64,000 nucleotides of DNA from contig NZ_CP045119.1 of NCBI RefSeq assembly GCF_011492945.1, positions 4,278,001 to 4,342,000 on the forward strand. The letters run 5' to 3'. Positions 48,504 to 57,277 of this stretch are shown here, piece by piece. The notes beneath the pieces were generated by a model. That model was not told the origin of the DNA. It did no database searches and saw only the letters and a program-made list of their open reading frames with translations. This DNA comes from Rubrobacter tropicus (lineage in GTDB: Bacteria; Actinomycetota; Rubrobacteria; Rubrobacterales; Rubrobacteraceae). The translations under genes and the position numbers were made by a program. Numbering within the stretch: position 1 is the first letter of the stretch; every line of letters begins with the position of its first letter.

Positions 48504-49916
48504 TCAACGCAAGACCCACGTGTCCTTCGTAACGCCGCCGCTCGAAACGTTGACGAGCCTGCTTCCGCGGGCGGCGACCCTCGTCATCGCGCCCGGTACG
48601 ACCCACACGGTCTGCTCGTCCGGGGCCAGGGCGTGGATGCGGTAGTCGGCGTAGGAGTCTTTCAAGACGAAGTCGCCGCCGGCTTCGCCCGTCTCGCAGA
48701 GGACGTGCGTGGAGAAGTCTATCGGGTCCTGGGCGACGAACTCGACGGGGTTCTCTTCGACGCCGGCGCGGAATTCCCCTATGGCCTCTTCGGTCTCCTC
48801 AGGGGCTATGAGTACGCCCTTTCCGCCCCAGCCGCTGCGGCTCTTGACCACCAGCTCGTCGAAGTGGTCCATCACGTAGTTTTTGTCTTCTTCTATCGCC
48901 AAAGAGTAGGTTCGGAGGTTCTGGAGGACGGGTTCCTCGCCGAGGTAGGTTCGGATCATCTCCGGGATGAACGGGTAGACGCCCTTGTCGTCGGCGATGC
49001 CGAGGTTCGGTGCGAAGACCGCCTCGACCTTGCCCGAGGCCTGGCTCTCGATCAGGCCAGGCAGGTCGTCGTAGATCCTGCCGTCCTCGATGCGCTCGTA
49101 GATCACGTCGATCCTGCGCCCGCTCTCTTTGTGAACGAGAAAACCGTTCCGGTCGAGCTCGACGTCGCCCCGCCCGGCGAGGATGGCCCCGTGCTCGTGT
49201 GCGAAAAGGTTGTGGTCGAGAAAGTACTGGTCCTCGTGGCCGGTCGAGAGAACGGCGATGGTCGGATCCTGCCTGGGCGAGACGGCCCGCAGCACCTCGC
49301 CGAAGCGCCCCATCAGCCCGTCTAGCGGACGCACGTCCAGGGCCGCGTAGGCTTCCGGCAGCACCTCGGCCGTCGTGGCCCGCAACAGGTGCATCGGCTC
49401 GATTCCGACGGGCATCTTGGCGTTGTCCTCGATGATCAGGTACTCCCAGCCGCCGGCCCCGTCCCCCTCGACGGCCACCACGTCGAAGCCCATCTGACGG
49501 TTGGGCACGCCCCCGAACCGCGTCGGGATCGACCCGTCGTAGAGGGTGCTGCTAGAAAGGATCTCCCCCGGCACCACCTCGTCCTTGCCCATCTCCAGCC
49601 GCCGCAGCCACTCGTTGATGGCGAGCATCCGCTGGGTCAACCCCCGCTCCAGGACCTCCCACCCGACGGCCGGCACCAGGCGCGGCACGTAGTCCGTAGG
49701 GTAAGTCTTGTCCTCGCGGTCGGGGATACCAAGGTCCCGCTGTACGCCCAGCAACCGCTCGTGGGCGAGCCCGACCCTGCGCCCCCACTCCCCCGCCCCC
49801 ATCCGGCCCATCTCTTCGAGCACGGCCCCGTAGTGAGAGAATGGCTTCCCATCTTCCCCGAACACCTCGTTCGGGCCGGACAGTCGCCGGTCGAAAGTCG
49901 GGGAGTTGTCAGCCAT
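48504..49916 (-). CDS. Circularly permuted ATP-grasp protein
   Basis: 470 residues. The core matches the circularly permuted type-2 ATP-grasp family (DUF404/DUF407): YPTDYVPRLVPAVGWEVLERGLTQRMLAINEWL, DGSIPTRF-like N-terminal signature, EDNAKMPVGIEPM, IDVIYERIEDG and VVKSRSGWGGKGVLIAPEE with the ATP-binding Lys/Gly segment. Such proteins are thought to form amide bonds in small peptides and often occur with transglutaminase-like or alpha-E genes, which are not adjacent here. Confidence 0.88.
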   Translation of the reverse strand: MADNSPTFDRRLSGPNEVFGEDGKPFSHYGAVLEEMGRMGAGEWGRRVGLAHERLLGVQRDLGIPDREDKTYPTDYVPRLVPAVGWEVLERGLTQRMLAINEWLRRLEMGKDEVVPGEILSSSTLYDGSIPTRFGGVPNRQMGFDVVAVEGDGAGGWEYLIIEDNAKMPVGIEPMHLLRATTAEVLPEAYAALDVRPLDGLMGRFGEVLRAVSPRQDPTIAVLSTGHEDQYFLDHNLFAHEHGAILAGRGDVELDRNGFLVHKESGRRIDVIYERIEDGRIYDDLPGLIESQASGKVEAVFAPNLGIADDKGVYPFIPEMIRTYLGEEPVLQNLRTYSLAIEEDKNYVMDHFDELVVKSRSGWGGKGVLIAPEETEEAIGEFRAGVEENPVEFVAQDPIDFSTHVLCETGEAGGDFVLKDSYADYRIHALAPDEQTVWVVPGAMTRVAARGSRLVNVSSGGVTKDTWVLR

Positions 49917-50058
49917 CAGCTTCCAGCGGTCGGCTCTTCATCGGGTGGCGCCGCCCCTGGCGCGAACACGGTTTTCATCCAGCAGATAGTAGCGGTTCCG
50001 CGTAACAGTCGCTACCTCCGGTGCTTCCTGATACCTGAAACCCGAAGCCTGAAACCTT

Positions 50059-50463
50059 CTATCCAAACACGCCCACGAGGGCGCACGGCAGGCCCAGCAT
50101 AAAAGAGATCGAGAACGTAATGGCGAAGAACACGTTGTGCTCGGAGACGTAGGAATAGAGGCGGTTGTAGTGGAGCATCAGGAGGGCGGAGGGGACGGCG
50201 ATGCCGGTCATCAAGACCGCCATCACCCGGATGGTGTTGAGCGGCCCCAGGCGTTCGCTCACCCCGTCGCGGTTGAGCAGGAGCAGCCCGAACCAGTCCG
50301 CCGTGAGCATGAGGGATACGCAGAAGACCGCGAGCAGCCCGACGAACACGGGGCGCGGGAAGAGGGGCCCGCGAACCGGGGCGTCGAGGCTTGTGTCGTC
50401 CTCGTCGAGAAGCTTTTTCGGGGGGCCGCCGAAGGGCTTCGGCCACTTCTTCGAGTTCTTCAT
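50059..50463 (-). CDS. Hypothetical three-helix membrane protein
   Basis: 134 residues. A basic, Pro-rich cytoplasmic N terminus (KKWPKPFGGPPKKLLDEDD) is followed by three hydrophobic helices (VFVGLLAVFCVSLMLTADWFGLLLL, VMAVLMTGIAVPSALLMLHY, FFAITFSISFMLGLPCALVGVF). The ribosome binding site is weak. No family recognised. Confidence 0.65.
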   Translation of the reverse strand: MKNSKKWPKPFGGPPKKLLDEDDTSLDAPVRGPLFPRPVFVGLLAVFCVSLMLTADWFGLLLLNRDGVSERLGPLNTIRVMAVLMTGIAVPSALLMLHYNRLYSYVSEHNVFFAITFSISFMLGLPCALVGVFG

Positions 50464-50530
50464 GGCCCGGGTAATGGTAGCGCATGTTTTCCGCGGACGC
50501 CGCGTTGGGACCTCTGGAAAGGATATCTTC

Positions 50531-51340
50531 CTACCCGCGGACGAAGCCTCCCTCGGAGTGGATGGTCTGGCCCGTGATCCAGGCGGCCTCGTCGCTGGCG
50601 AGGAAGGCCACGAGCCTCGCCGCGTCCTCGGGCTGCCCGATCCTGCCGGCAGGGAACTTCGGCAGCAATTCCCGCTCCAACTCCTCGGTCATCCAGCCGG
50701 TATCCGTCGGCCCGGGGTTTACGGCGTTGACCGTGATCCCCCTGTCCCCCACACCGGCCGCCAACGACCCGGTGAACGCCTCGATGGCGCCTTTGGTGAT
50801 GACGTAGGCGAGCTCCTCCTCCATCGGCCCGAGCGACTGCCCGGAGCTGAAGTTGACGATCCTGCCGCCCGGGCCGCCCGGGTACCTCCGCGCGAACAGA
50901 ACCGAAAGCAACGCCATCGCCCGCACGTTGACGGCGTAATGCGCGTCGAGGGTTCCGGCATCGAGCGCCTCGTAGCCGTCCCGCGTCGAGTGGGCAGCCG
51001 TGTTCACCAGTATGGATGGCCTCCCCAGCCTCTCCTCCGCCGCGTCGAGGAGTCTTTTGGGAGATTCCGGGAGCGACAGGTCCACCTCCAACCCAGCCGC
51101 CCGAACCCCGACCGCGCGTAGCTCCTCGACGAGCCTCTCCGGCTCGTTCTCGTCCGGGTCCCACGGCATCTCGCGATCGTAGGACTTCCAGTACGAAAGC
51201 ACGATGTCGGCACCGCGGGCGGCCAGAGCCCGGCAGACGGCCGACCCGATACCCCGCCGCCTCCCGACCCCGGTGACGACGGCCACGCGCCCGCGCAATT
51301 CCTCCGTACGGGTGAACGGTTCTGGCGCATTCTGCGACAC
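50531..51340 (-). CDS. SDR family oxidoreductase
   Basis: 269 residues. VAVVTGVGRRRGIGSAVCRAL is an extended cofactor loop of the FabG/'3-oxoacyl reductase-like' type. NTAAH replaces the usual NNAG. Catalytic Ser is in NFSSGQS and the Tyr-Lys pair in YVITKGA. The C-terminal HSEGGF is standard. The GTG at 51340 follows AAGGAG. The substrate is unknown. Confidence 0.9.
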   Translation of the reverse strand: MSQNAPEPFTRTEELRGRVAVVTGVGRRRGIGSAVCRALAARGADIVLSYWKSYDREMPWDPDENEPERLVEELRAVGVRAAGLEVDLSLPESPKRLLDAAEERLGRPSILVNTAAHSTRDGYEALDAGTLDAHYAVNVRAMALLSVLFARRYPGGPGGRIVNFSSGQSLGPMEEELAYVITKGAIEAFTGSLAAGVGDRGITVNAVNPGPTDTGWMTEELERELLPKFPAGRIGQPEDAARLVAFLASDEAAWITGQTIHSEGGFVRG

Positions 51341-51483
51341 GGTCAGCTCCTTGTGTCAAAGCCCGCGGCGCGGGCCGGCATACGGGCCCACGGGCACGAA
51401 CGTTTTGCTATTCGGATGAAGGGTTCAGGGAGCAGCAGGCCCTCTTCGCGCAAGCCCTCCGGGGCGGTCCTGCAGCCCCGTGC

Positions 51484-52353
51484 CTACACCAACTCTCCTC
51501 TCGCAACCAGCTGGACCTTGCCGCCGACGGAGACTCTTATCTCTTCGCCCTCGCTTCCGGCTTGCAGGTACAGGAGGGATGGGCGGTGGATCTCGTACCC
51601 TTGCTCGACCCGCACCTCCACGGAATCCGTGCCGAAGTAGCGGTGCTCGACCAGGTAGCCGGCCAGGCAACCGGCGGCGCTCCCGGTCGCCGGGTCCTCG
51701 GGGATGCCCAGATCGTCTGTGAACATGCGGGCCGAGACGTCGCCGGGTCCGCCCTCGTGGGGTTCGGGACAGAACGCGTACAGGTTCTTGCCAGCGCCGG
51801 TCGCCTCGCGGTAGAGCTCCAGGTTCATCCGGCAGCGCTTCAGGGCGTCGAGGTTTTTCAGCGGGACGATGATGGCGGGGAGGCCCGTCGAGACTTCCTG
51901 GACCGGGTGGCGCCCGTCCAAGTCGTCTTCCTGGAGATTGAGGGCCCGGGCAATCCTGGCCGGGTCCGACCGCCGTCCGAAGGTCGGGGGGAGTTGGCGC
52001 ATCCAGAGGACTTCGCCGAAGGTTACGGGGATCTTGCCCGCCTTCAGGTTCAAGACTAGGCCGTCGATGGGTTCGGCGAGGACCTCGTTCCGGATCACGT
52101 CCGCCGTTCCGAGCGTCGGATGCCCGGCGAAGGGAACCTCCCCGCCCAGCGTGAAGATGCGCACGTCGTAGCCACCGTCGCGCTCTTCTTCGGAGAGGAT
52201 GAACGCGGTCTCCGAGTAGTTCATCTCCCACGTTATCTTCTGGAGTACTTCGTCGGGCAGGTCGGCGGCGCCCCGGACGACGGCGAGGGGGTTCCCGGCG
52301 TACTTCTCCTCGGCGAAGACGTCCACGATGGTGAAGGTCGGGTTCACAGGCAA
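51484..52353 (-). CDS. PhzF family isomerase/epimerase
   Basis: 289 residues, two-domain diaminopimelate-epimerase-like fold. FTIVDVFAEEKYAGNPLAVV at the start, catalytic Glu in MNYSETAFIL (about residue 46), VPFAGHPTLGTA and DDLGIPEDPATGSAAGCLAGYL are PhzF landmarks. No other phenazine genes are nearby, so it is more likely a stand-alone isomerase. It lies 3 nt after the dppA gene in the same direction. Confidence 0.93.
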   Translation of the reverse strand: MPVNPTFTIVDVFAEEKYAGNPLAVVRGAADLPDEVLQKITWEMNYSETAFILSEEERDGGYDVRIFTLGGEVPFAGHPTLGTADVIRNEVLAEPIDGLVLNLKAGKIPVTFGEVLWMRQLPPTFGRRSDPARIARALNLQEDDLDGRHPVQEVSTGLPAIIVPLKNLDALKRCRMNLELYREATGAGKNLYAFCPEPHEGGPGDVSARMFTDDLGIPEDPATGSAAGCLAGYLVEHRYFGTDSVEVRVEQGYEIHRPSLLYLQAGSEGEEIRVSVGGKVQLVARGELV

Positions 52354-52356
52354 CTC

Positions 52357-53196
52357 CTATCCGTAGTCCGGGTCGCCCGTCGCCATTCGCATGACGCCTA
52401 TGAACATCTTGAAGGCCGCCTCGTAGTCTTCGTGGGTCCAGGAGACGCGACGGTCGTCCACCCGCTTCAGTTGCGGGAAGAACATGACGCTCGCGGCGGT
52501 GCTTGCGGTCGCGAACTCCGCGGTGAAGGTGTAGGGCGGTTCCGGGGCGTAGGGCGCGAGGGTCTCTGCCCGATGGACGGCTTCCTCGGCCGCGGCGCGG
52601 ATCTTTGCTAGCGCGACAGCCCGCGGCAGGCACCGGGCAGTGTAGCGGTCTATGGCGGTCTTGACCCTGGCGGTCTTCACGCCGGCGTAGAGGGACTCTG
52701 CCTCGGCACACGTCAGGTCGTCGCCGGTTACGAGGCCGACAGAAACGCCCGAGAGGCCGGCGAGGGTCGCGTTCATCCGGGCCTCGCTGCAGGGCTCGCC
52801 GTTGAGCTCTACGCCCGTGACCACGTTCGGACTGCTGAAGGTGTGGCTCAGGATGCCCTCCATGCCGGCGCGGGCGTGGTAGCCGACGAAGAAGGCGACG
52901 TCGGAGCCCTCGAAGCCCTGCATCATCGAGAGGGGTTTGCGGGAGCCGACTATAAGTTCCGCGCGTTCGTCCAGGTCTTCGAGAAGGATGTTGCGCATCC
53001 CATCGTGTGCCTCGTTTACGAGGATCTCGGTGGCGCCGCCCCTGGCCGCGCCCTCTATGGCGGCGTTCACGTCGGCGGTCAGAAAGCGGCGAAAGCGTTC
53101 GTACTGGGAGCGGCCCGGGATCACGTCCTGCGGGTGGGTTACCCCCGTGACACCCTCCATGTCCGCCGAGACAAAGACCCTCAACCAGTCCCCCAT
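52357..53196 (-). CDS. dppA: M55 family D-aminopeptidase (DppA-like)
   Basis: 279 residues. The metal-binding start VFVSADMEGVTGV, VNEAHDGMRNIL (about residue 62), YHARAG near residue 104, and PNVVTGVELNGEPCSEARMNA match DppA, a zinc-dependent D-aminopeptidase that self-assembles into a ring. It acts on D-Ala-containing peptides from cell-wall turnover. It is followed by phzF with a 3-nt gap. The start (ATG at 53196) lies close to a CRP-like site in the divergent region. Confidence 0.9.
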   Translation of the reverse strand: MGDWLRVFVSADMEGVTGVTHPQDVIPGRSQYERFRRFLTADVNAAIEGAARGGATEILVNEAHDGMRNILLEDLDERAELIVGSRKPLSMMQGFEGSDVAFFVGYHARAGMEGILSHTFSSPNVVTGVELNGEPCSEARMNATLAGLSGVSVGLVTGDDLTCAEAESLYAGVKTARVKTAIDRYTARCLPRAVALAKIRAAAEEAVHRAETLAPYAPEPPYTFTAEFATASTAASVMFFPQLKRVDDRRVSWTHEDYEAAFKMFIGVMRMATGDPDYG

Positions 53197-53203
53197 CCGT
53201 CTG

Positions 53204-53219
53204 TGTGATCCAGGTCAAA
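53204..53219. promoter_or_regulatory. CRP/GlxR-like site TGTGA-6-TCAAA
   Basis: TGTGATCCAGGTCAAA matches the CRP-family pattern at 8 of 10 positions, and its centre shares the T-C-N-A-G-G core with the suf upstream site. It lies between the divergent dppA and small-protein genes, about 28 nt upstream of the predicted +1 of the latter. Confidence 0.45.
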
Positions 53220-53227
53220 GACCAGTG

Positions 53228-53233
53228 TACAAT
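53228..53233 (+). promoter_or_regulatory. -10 element (TACAAT), leaderless start
   Basis: TACAAT with 6 nt to the ATG at 53240 and no ribosome binding site. Confidence 0.7.
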
Positions 53234-53239
53234 CTATGC

Positions 53240-53488
53240 ATGACGGTGTTTCGCTACGGGCGGGATCACTTCGAGGAGGGCGAGTACGTGCGCCGCACGG
53301 ATGCCACCCCCGGCGACGGTCTCGACCCGGTAGTCCGCATAGTGGAAGACCTTGGGACCGTCGAGATCCCCTGCGGCAAGGCGGATTGCAGGAGCAACTG
53401 CCTGGAGTACATGGTCAGATCCTTCCGCCAGACGGACGAGTACACCGTGGCGGACTGCAAACTCTCGCCGCTAGTGAGCGTTATCTAG
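53240..53488 (+). CDS. Small Cys-containing protein, leaderless mRNA
   Basis: 82 residues. It starts MTVFRYGRDHFEEGEYVRRTD and holds three closely spaced Cys residues in CGKADCRSNCLEY plus one in VADCKL, which could bind zinc or another metal. It has no signal peptide or membrane segment. I chose ATG 53240 because it sits 6 nt after a TACAAT hexamer; the ATG 4 nt upstream is in another frame with poor composition. No family recognised. Confidence 0.68.
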   Translation: MTVFRYGRDHFEEGEYVRRTDATPGDGLDPVVRIVEDLGTVEIPCGKADCRSNCLEYMVRSFRQTDEYTVADCKLSPLVSVI

Positions 53489-53526
53489 CCCGTCGGTTCT
53501 GGAGCGACGGCGGTAGCGGGCCAGGT

Positions 53527-53988
53527 TCACGAGGCCCGGATGAGGCCCTCGGTTCTGTCTACGACGTCCAGCAGGTCTCCCAGGGCCAGGTCGTAGGCTT
53601 TCAGGCACCGGCCGCCGAAACAGATCGCCCCCGCGAGGCCCGGCTCGTGGGGCAGTTGGACCCAGGCGGGGGTGCGCGCGGGGTCGGCTGTGTTCGGTTG
53701 GCTCGATATCACTAGGTGCGGGCAGACCCTCGTTACCTCGGCCCGCAGGTCGACCGGATCGGCGACCGCCACTTCAGCGCGGGGACGAAGCTCCCGGATG
53801 ACCCCGGCTATCGCGTCCCCGTAGGAGCGGTACTGAAACTCGAAGACCACGAGCACCCTTACCGGGGGACCCGCCCCCTCTGAAGGCGCCGTCGCGTTCG
53901 TTGGCAAGTATGCGGCCGGTTCGAAGCCCGCGGCCGGGCGGGTGCGGTACTCCGAACGGGAGAGGGCTGGTGTGGCGGTTGCTAGCAT
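53527..53988 (-). CDS. Hypothetical protein with a receiver-like fold
   Basis: 153 residues. About 45 low-complexity N-terminal residues precede an alpha/beta domain (VRVLVVFEFQYRSYGDAIAGVIRELRPRAEVAVAD, ... PHLVISSQPNTAD) reminiscent of a flavodoxin or receiver fold without phosphorylation residues. The ATG at 53988 follows GAGGAGG with 6-nt spacing. The function is unknown. Confidence 0.65.
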   Translation of the reverse strand: MLATATPALSRSEYRTRPAAGFEPAAYLPTNATAPSEGAGPPVRVLVVFEFQYRSYGDAIAGVIRELRPRAEVAVADPVDLRAEVTRVCPHLVISSQPNTADPARTPAWVQLPHEPGLAGAICFGGRCLKAYDLALGDLLDVVDRTEGLIRAS

Positions 53989-54140
53989 CTGATCCTCCTC
54001 GGCACTGCCGTGAAGCCGGAAGTCCTTTATCGGGAACGTGTCAAGGTGTTTATCGGTAGTTTGCCCGTCGGTCCTGTAGTGCTCCTGTCGGGGAGATGAC
54101 GATTTCGACAGAGAGGGGCTCGGGAATCCGGGCCTTGGGC

Positions 54141-54146
54141 TAGGAT
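54141..54146 (+). promoter_or_regulatory. -10 element (TAGGAT), leaderless start
   Basis: TAGGAT with 6 nt to the ATG at 54153. No ribosome binding site. Confidence 0.65.
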
Positions 54147-54152
54147 GTGGGC

Positions 54153-54839
54153 ATGATCCGGATCCTGATCGTGGAGGACGAGGCCCACCTGGCCGGGCTG
54201 CTCGCCCGGGTGCTCGGCGAAGAGGGGTACGCGGCCGAGGTTTGCGGGGACGGCCGCTCGGCCCTGGCGCTGGCGTTGACCGAGTCCTTCGACCTGCTCC
54301 TGGTGGACCGGATGCTGCCCGACATCGACGGCCTCCAGGTGGTGCGCAGGCTCCGGGCGGCGGAGATGGGCGCGCCCATCCTGATGCTCACCGCCCGGAC
54401 CCAGATCGAAGACCGCGTGGCCGGGCTGGACGCGGGGGCGGACGATTACCTCCCCAAGCCCTTCGCCTTTCCGGAGTTGCTGGCGCGGGTTCGGGCTCTC
54501 ACGCGGCGGCCCCACGACGCGTTCCCCGAAGCTTCCATCAGGGTCGGAGACGTGGAGCTCGACCCGGCGCGCCACGTGGCGCGCCGCGGCGACGAGCGGG
54601 TAGACCTGACCTCCAGAGAATTCGCGCTGCTTGCCACCCTGATCCAACGCCCCGGCCAGGTCTTTACGCGCTCGTTGTTGCTCGCCACGGTCTGGGGCGG
54701 GACGAGCGACGTGTACGCGAACGTGGTGGACCTCCACGTCTCCCACCTGCGAAAGAAGTTGGACCGCGCCGGCGAACCCTCCCTCATAAGGACCGTGCGC
54801 GGCGTCGGCTACGCCTTCGAACCCCCGGACGGCGCCTGA
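54153..54839 (+). CDS. OmpR-family response regulator
   Basis: 228 residues. The receiver has ED at 8-9, phospho-acceptor Asp52 in LLVDRMLPDIDG, T in MLTART and Lys in YLPKPFAF. The winged-helix DNA-binding domain (about residues 130-225) has DLTSREFALLATLIQRPGQVFTRSLLL and VDLHVSHLRKKLDR with VRGVGYAFE. It overlaps the kinase gene by 1 nt (TGATG). The mRNA is predicted to be leaderless. Confidence 0.95.
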   Translation: MIRILIVEDEAHLAGLLARVLGEEGYAAEVCGDGRSALALALTESFDLLLVDRMLPDIDGLQVVRRLRAAEMGAPILMLTARTQIEDRVAGLDAGADDYLPKPFAFPELLARVRALTRRPHDAFPEASIRVGDVELDPARHVARRGDERVDLTSREFALLATLIQRPGQVFTRSLLLATVWGGTSDVYANVVDLHVSHLRKKLDRAGEPSLIRTVRGVGYAFEPPDGA

Positions 54840-56068
54840 TGTTCGGCAGGAGCCGCGTGCGCCTCACGCTCGGGTACGTGGGCATCCTGGCCTTCATCCT
54901 CCTGCTCTTCGCCGCGGTGGTCGTGGCCGGTTTCCGGTACGCGGTAGCCGAGCTGCAGGACCGTCAACTCGTCTCCGAGGCCGAGAGCAGGGTGGCTATC
55001 GTCTCCGGCGGCGGCAGCGTCTACGGCGGCGGCTCGAACGAGTTCGGCTGGTCTGTGGTCGGCCCCGACGGACGCCCGCTGGGCAGGACCTCCACGAGCT
55101 CGGACTTCGGCCTACCCCGTCCAGATCTCGCCCGGCGGGCGGCCAGGGAAGGAACGCTGCGCAACACCATCGAGAGGCAGGACGACTACGTGCGGGTCGT
55201 GAGCCTGCCCGTAAAGCGGGCGGGAGAGGTGGTCGCCGTCGTCCAGGTTGCCCAGTCGCGGAGGGTGGTCGACGAGGCCGTGCGCAAGTTCGTCTCGATC
55301 CTGGCGCCCATAGGGGTGGTGGCGCTAGCCCTCGCGGCCGTTGGGGGGCTGTTCATGTCCGGCAGGGCGATGAGGCCTATCCGCGAGGCCTTCGACAAGC
55401 AGCGCGCCTTCGTCGCGGACGCCTCCCACGAGCTAAAGACGCCCCTGACCCTGATCCGGGCCGACGCCGAGGTGATCGCCCGCGGCAACAACAGCCCGGA
55501 CGACAGGGACCTCCTGGAGAACCTGCTCCTCGAGACCGACAGGATGGACGGCGTTCTGTCGGACCTCCTGGTCCTGGCCAGGCTCGATGCCGGAAAGCTC
55601 CCCGTCGACAAAGAGACCTTCGATCTGGCCGAGATCCTGGCCGACGGCGCCGACCGGTTCGCGGCCAAAGCCGACGTCGAGGGCGTCGGCTTCGAGGTAG
55701 AGACGTCCGGCAAGCTCCCCGTCCGCGGCGACAGGGAACGTACGCGCCAGATCCTGGCCGCCCTCCTGGACAACGCCGTGAGGCACACGCCGCCGGGGGG
55801 CAGCGTGACGATCGCCGGCCGTCGCGAAGGCGACAGGGTCGTCGCCACCGTCGAGGACTCCGGCCCCGGCATCCCCCGCGAGCACCTCTCGCGCGTGTTC
55901 GACCGCTTCTACCGGAGCGGCGCCGCCCGCGCCAGAAGGAGCGGCACGGGCCTGGGCCTCGCTATCGCCCGAGATTTCGCCCGCGCCCAGGGCGGCGACC
56001 TAACGGCCGGCAACAGCGAAAGGGCCGGGGCCATCTTCAGCCTGAGCCTGCCCTCGACCTCACGCTGA
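54839..56068 (+). CDS. Membrane sensor histidine kinase (HisKA type)
   Basis: 409 residues. Two membrane helices (about 8-32 and 152-174) enclose an extracytoplasmic sensor of about 120 residues with YGGGSNEFGWSVVGPDGRPLGR. HAMP-less linker, then HisKA with phospho-acceptor His197 in ADASHELKTPLTLIRADAE. HATPase motifs are LDNAVRHTPPGG (N box), VEDSGPGIP (G1), RFYRSG (F box) and GTGLGLAIA (G2). It partners the regulator at 54153. The signal is unknown. Confidence 0.93.
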   Translation: MFGRSRVRLTLGYVGILAFILLLFAAVVVAGFRYAVAELQDRQLVSEAESRVAIVSGGGSVYGGGSNEFGWSVVGPDGRPLGRTSTSSDFGLPRPDLARRAAREGTLRNTIERQDDYVRVVSLPVKRAGEVVAVVQVAQSRRVVDEAVRKFVSILAPIGVVALALAAVGGLFMSGRAMRPIREAFDKQRAFVADASHELKTPLTLIRADAEVIARGNNSPDDRDLLENLLLETDRMDGVLSDLLVLARLDAGKLPVDKETFDLAEILADGADRFAAKADVEGVGFEVETSGKLPVRGDRERTRQILAALLDNAVRHTPPGGSVTIAGRREGDRVVATVEDSGPGIPREHLSRVFDRFYRSGAARARRSGTGLGLAIARDFARAQGGDLTAGNSERAGAIFSLSLPSTSR

Positions 56069-56110
56069 AAGCGGCCGACGGCCCCGTTGGGACGAATTGG
56101 CTAGGCGAAG

Positions 56111-56155
56111 ATCCCCCATATTGGGGATGGAGGGCCGGGGGCCGGCGGGCATACT
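56111..56155 (+). promoter_or_regulatory. 19-bp near-palindrome plus ATACT box, copy 3
   Basis: ATCCCCCATATTGGGGATG at 56111-56129, 21 nt, then ATACT at 56151-56155 (CATACTGTGCT). The first 18 nt are palindromic at 8 of 9 pairs. The box lies 27 nt before the ATG at 56182, as expected of a -10 element. Confidence 0.6.
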
Positions 56156-56181
56156 GTGCTCGCAGGCTTCCGAGGACGGAG

Positions 56182-57231
56182 ATGACCCACGCGCAGGTGA
56201 AGGCGAAGGCCGCGGTCAGAATCCTGGCCTCGCTGATGGCCGCCCTGGTGATCTGGACCGCCGCGCCGGCCTCCCGGGCGGAGGCCGGGCTCGCGCGCGT
56301 CGGGCCGGTAGATCAGAACACGAAGTTCCCGGGCTGGATCGAGGACGAAAAAGGCTTGCGGCTGGCGCCGTGCCTCTCTCCCCCAAACTGCTCGACCACG
56401 CTGCCGGAAGAGGACCGTCCTCCTTCCACGCCGGACAACATCGGGGATCGGGTTACCTACTGGTCGGCCACCGCCTCCCTAAATACCAACGGGGGTGGCG
56501 ACGCCTCCCTGGAGCTGGCCACCAGGGGCGGGTTTATGCCCCACTCGAAACCGATCGACGGCGCACAGCAGGTCCTGAACCGCATCCGCATCCGGGCGGA
56601 CAACCTGAAACCCGGCGCGACGTACGAGGTGACCCATCCGTACGGGGCGGAGACGTTCACGAACGTGAGGGGCGGACGGCGGGGTATCGACTTCACCGAG
56701 GACGTCGGGTGCCTCCAGGCGCCGTGCGGGGACTTCGCGACTACCCTCAACGGCCGCGTCGGGCCCTGGCTGGCCTGGGACACCGCGGCCCACAACCCGC
56801 CGGCGGGATACGTGGGGGACCCCTCGACGCCACACGAGGTAACCGGCAGTCCGATGACCGACGCGGACGGCAACCCGCAGAACTACTTCGAGATCGAAGG
56901 CCCGAACATCGGAGGCCCCGGGGTGGACGTCGTTCGAACCGCCCTGTTCTCCGTGGAGGGCAAGGTCTCCGGCCTGACCGCGTTCGCCAGCCCGGCAGGC
57001 GGAAGCCCAGGCAAGGCCCGGTCCGTTTCCCTGACGGCATCCGACCCGCGCGCTGAGGTCTTCTACACCACGGACGGCACCGAACCGACCGGGGAAAGCA
57101 CCCCATACACGAGACCTCTCCGCCTCGAGAAGACGACCACGGTGAAGTACCTGGCGCTCGGCCCGCCCGACGAGAAAGGCGAACGAGAGCGCTCGCCCGT
57201 GCGCACGGAGACCTACGAGATCCAAGATTAA
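56182..57231 (+). CDS. Secreted protein with C-terminal chitobiase-like (CHB_HEX_C_1) domain
   Basis: 349 residues. Signal peptide: ILASLMAALVIWTAAPASRAEA. The central part (about 40-265) is a beta-rich region of unknown function with Cys residues that could pair (LAPCLSPPNCS, DVGCLQAPCGDF). The C-terminal 80 residues (ARSVSLTASDPRAEVFYTTDGTEPTGESTPYTRPL) are a chitobiase/beta-hexosaminidase C-terminal-like Ig module often found on wall-associated enzymes. GAGGACGGAG precedes the ATG. It follows the OmpR-type system and shares the near-palindromic promoter element with the receiver gene at 10755. Confidence 0.78.
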   Translation: MTHAQVKAKAAVRILASLMAALVIWTAAPASRAEAGLARVGPVDQNTKFPGWIEDEKGLRLAPCLSPPNCSTTLPEEDRPPSTPDNIGDRVTYWSATASLNTNGGGDASLELATRGGFMPHSKPIDGAQQVLNRIRIRADNLKPGATYEVTHPYGAETFTNVRGGRRGIDFTEDVGCLQAPCGDFATTLNGRVGPWLAWDTAAHNPPAGYVGDPSTPHEVTGSPMTDADGNPQNYFEIEGPNIGGPGVDVVRTALFSVEGKVSGLTAFASPAGGSPGKARSVSLTASDPRAEVFYTTDGTEPTGESTPYTRPLRLEKTTTVKYLALGPPDEKGERERSPVRTETYEIQD

Positions 57232-57277
57232 GCGAATGGTTCGAGGAAACACGAGCTAAACCCGGCTGATAGGCTGA

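Noticed and set aside
51425-53218. 597-codon minus-strand frame across phzF and dppA
   Set aside because: Arg/Pro-rich translation without motifs; the phzF and dppA frames carry complete family signatures.
54027-54037. TTATCGGGAAC as a shared operator with the hairpin at 36343
   Set aside because: Only the half-site is shared and its position relative to promoters differs. Two occurrences are too few to call it an operator.
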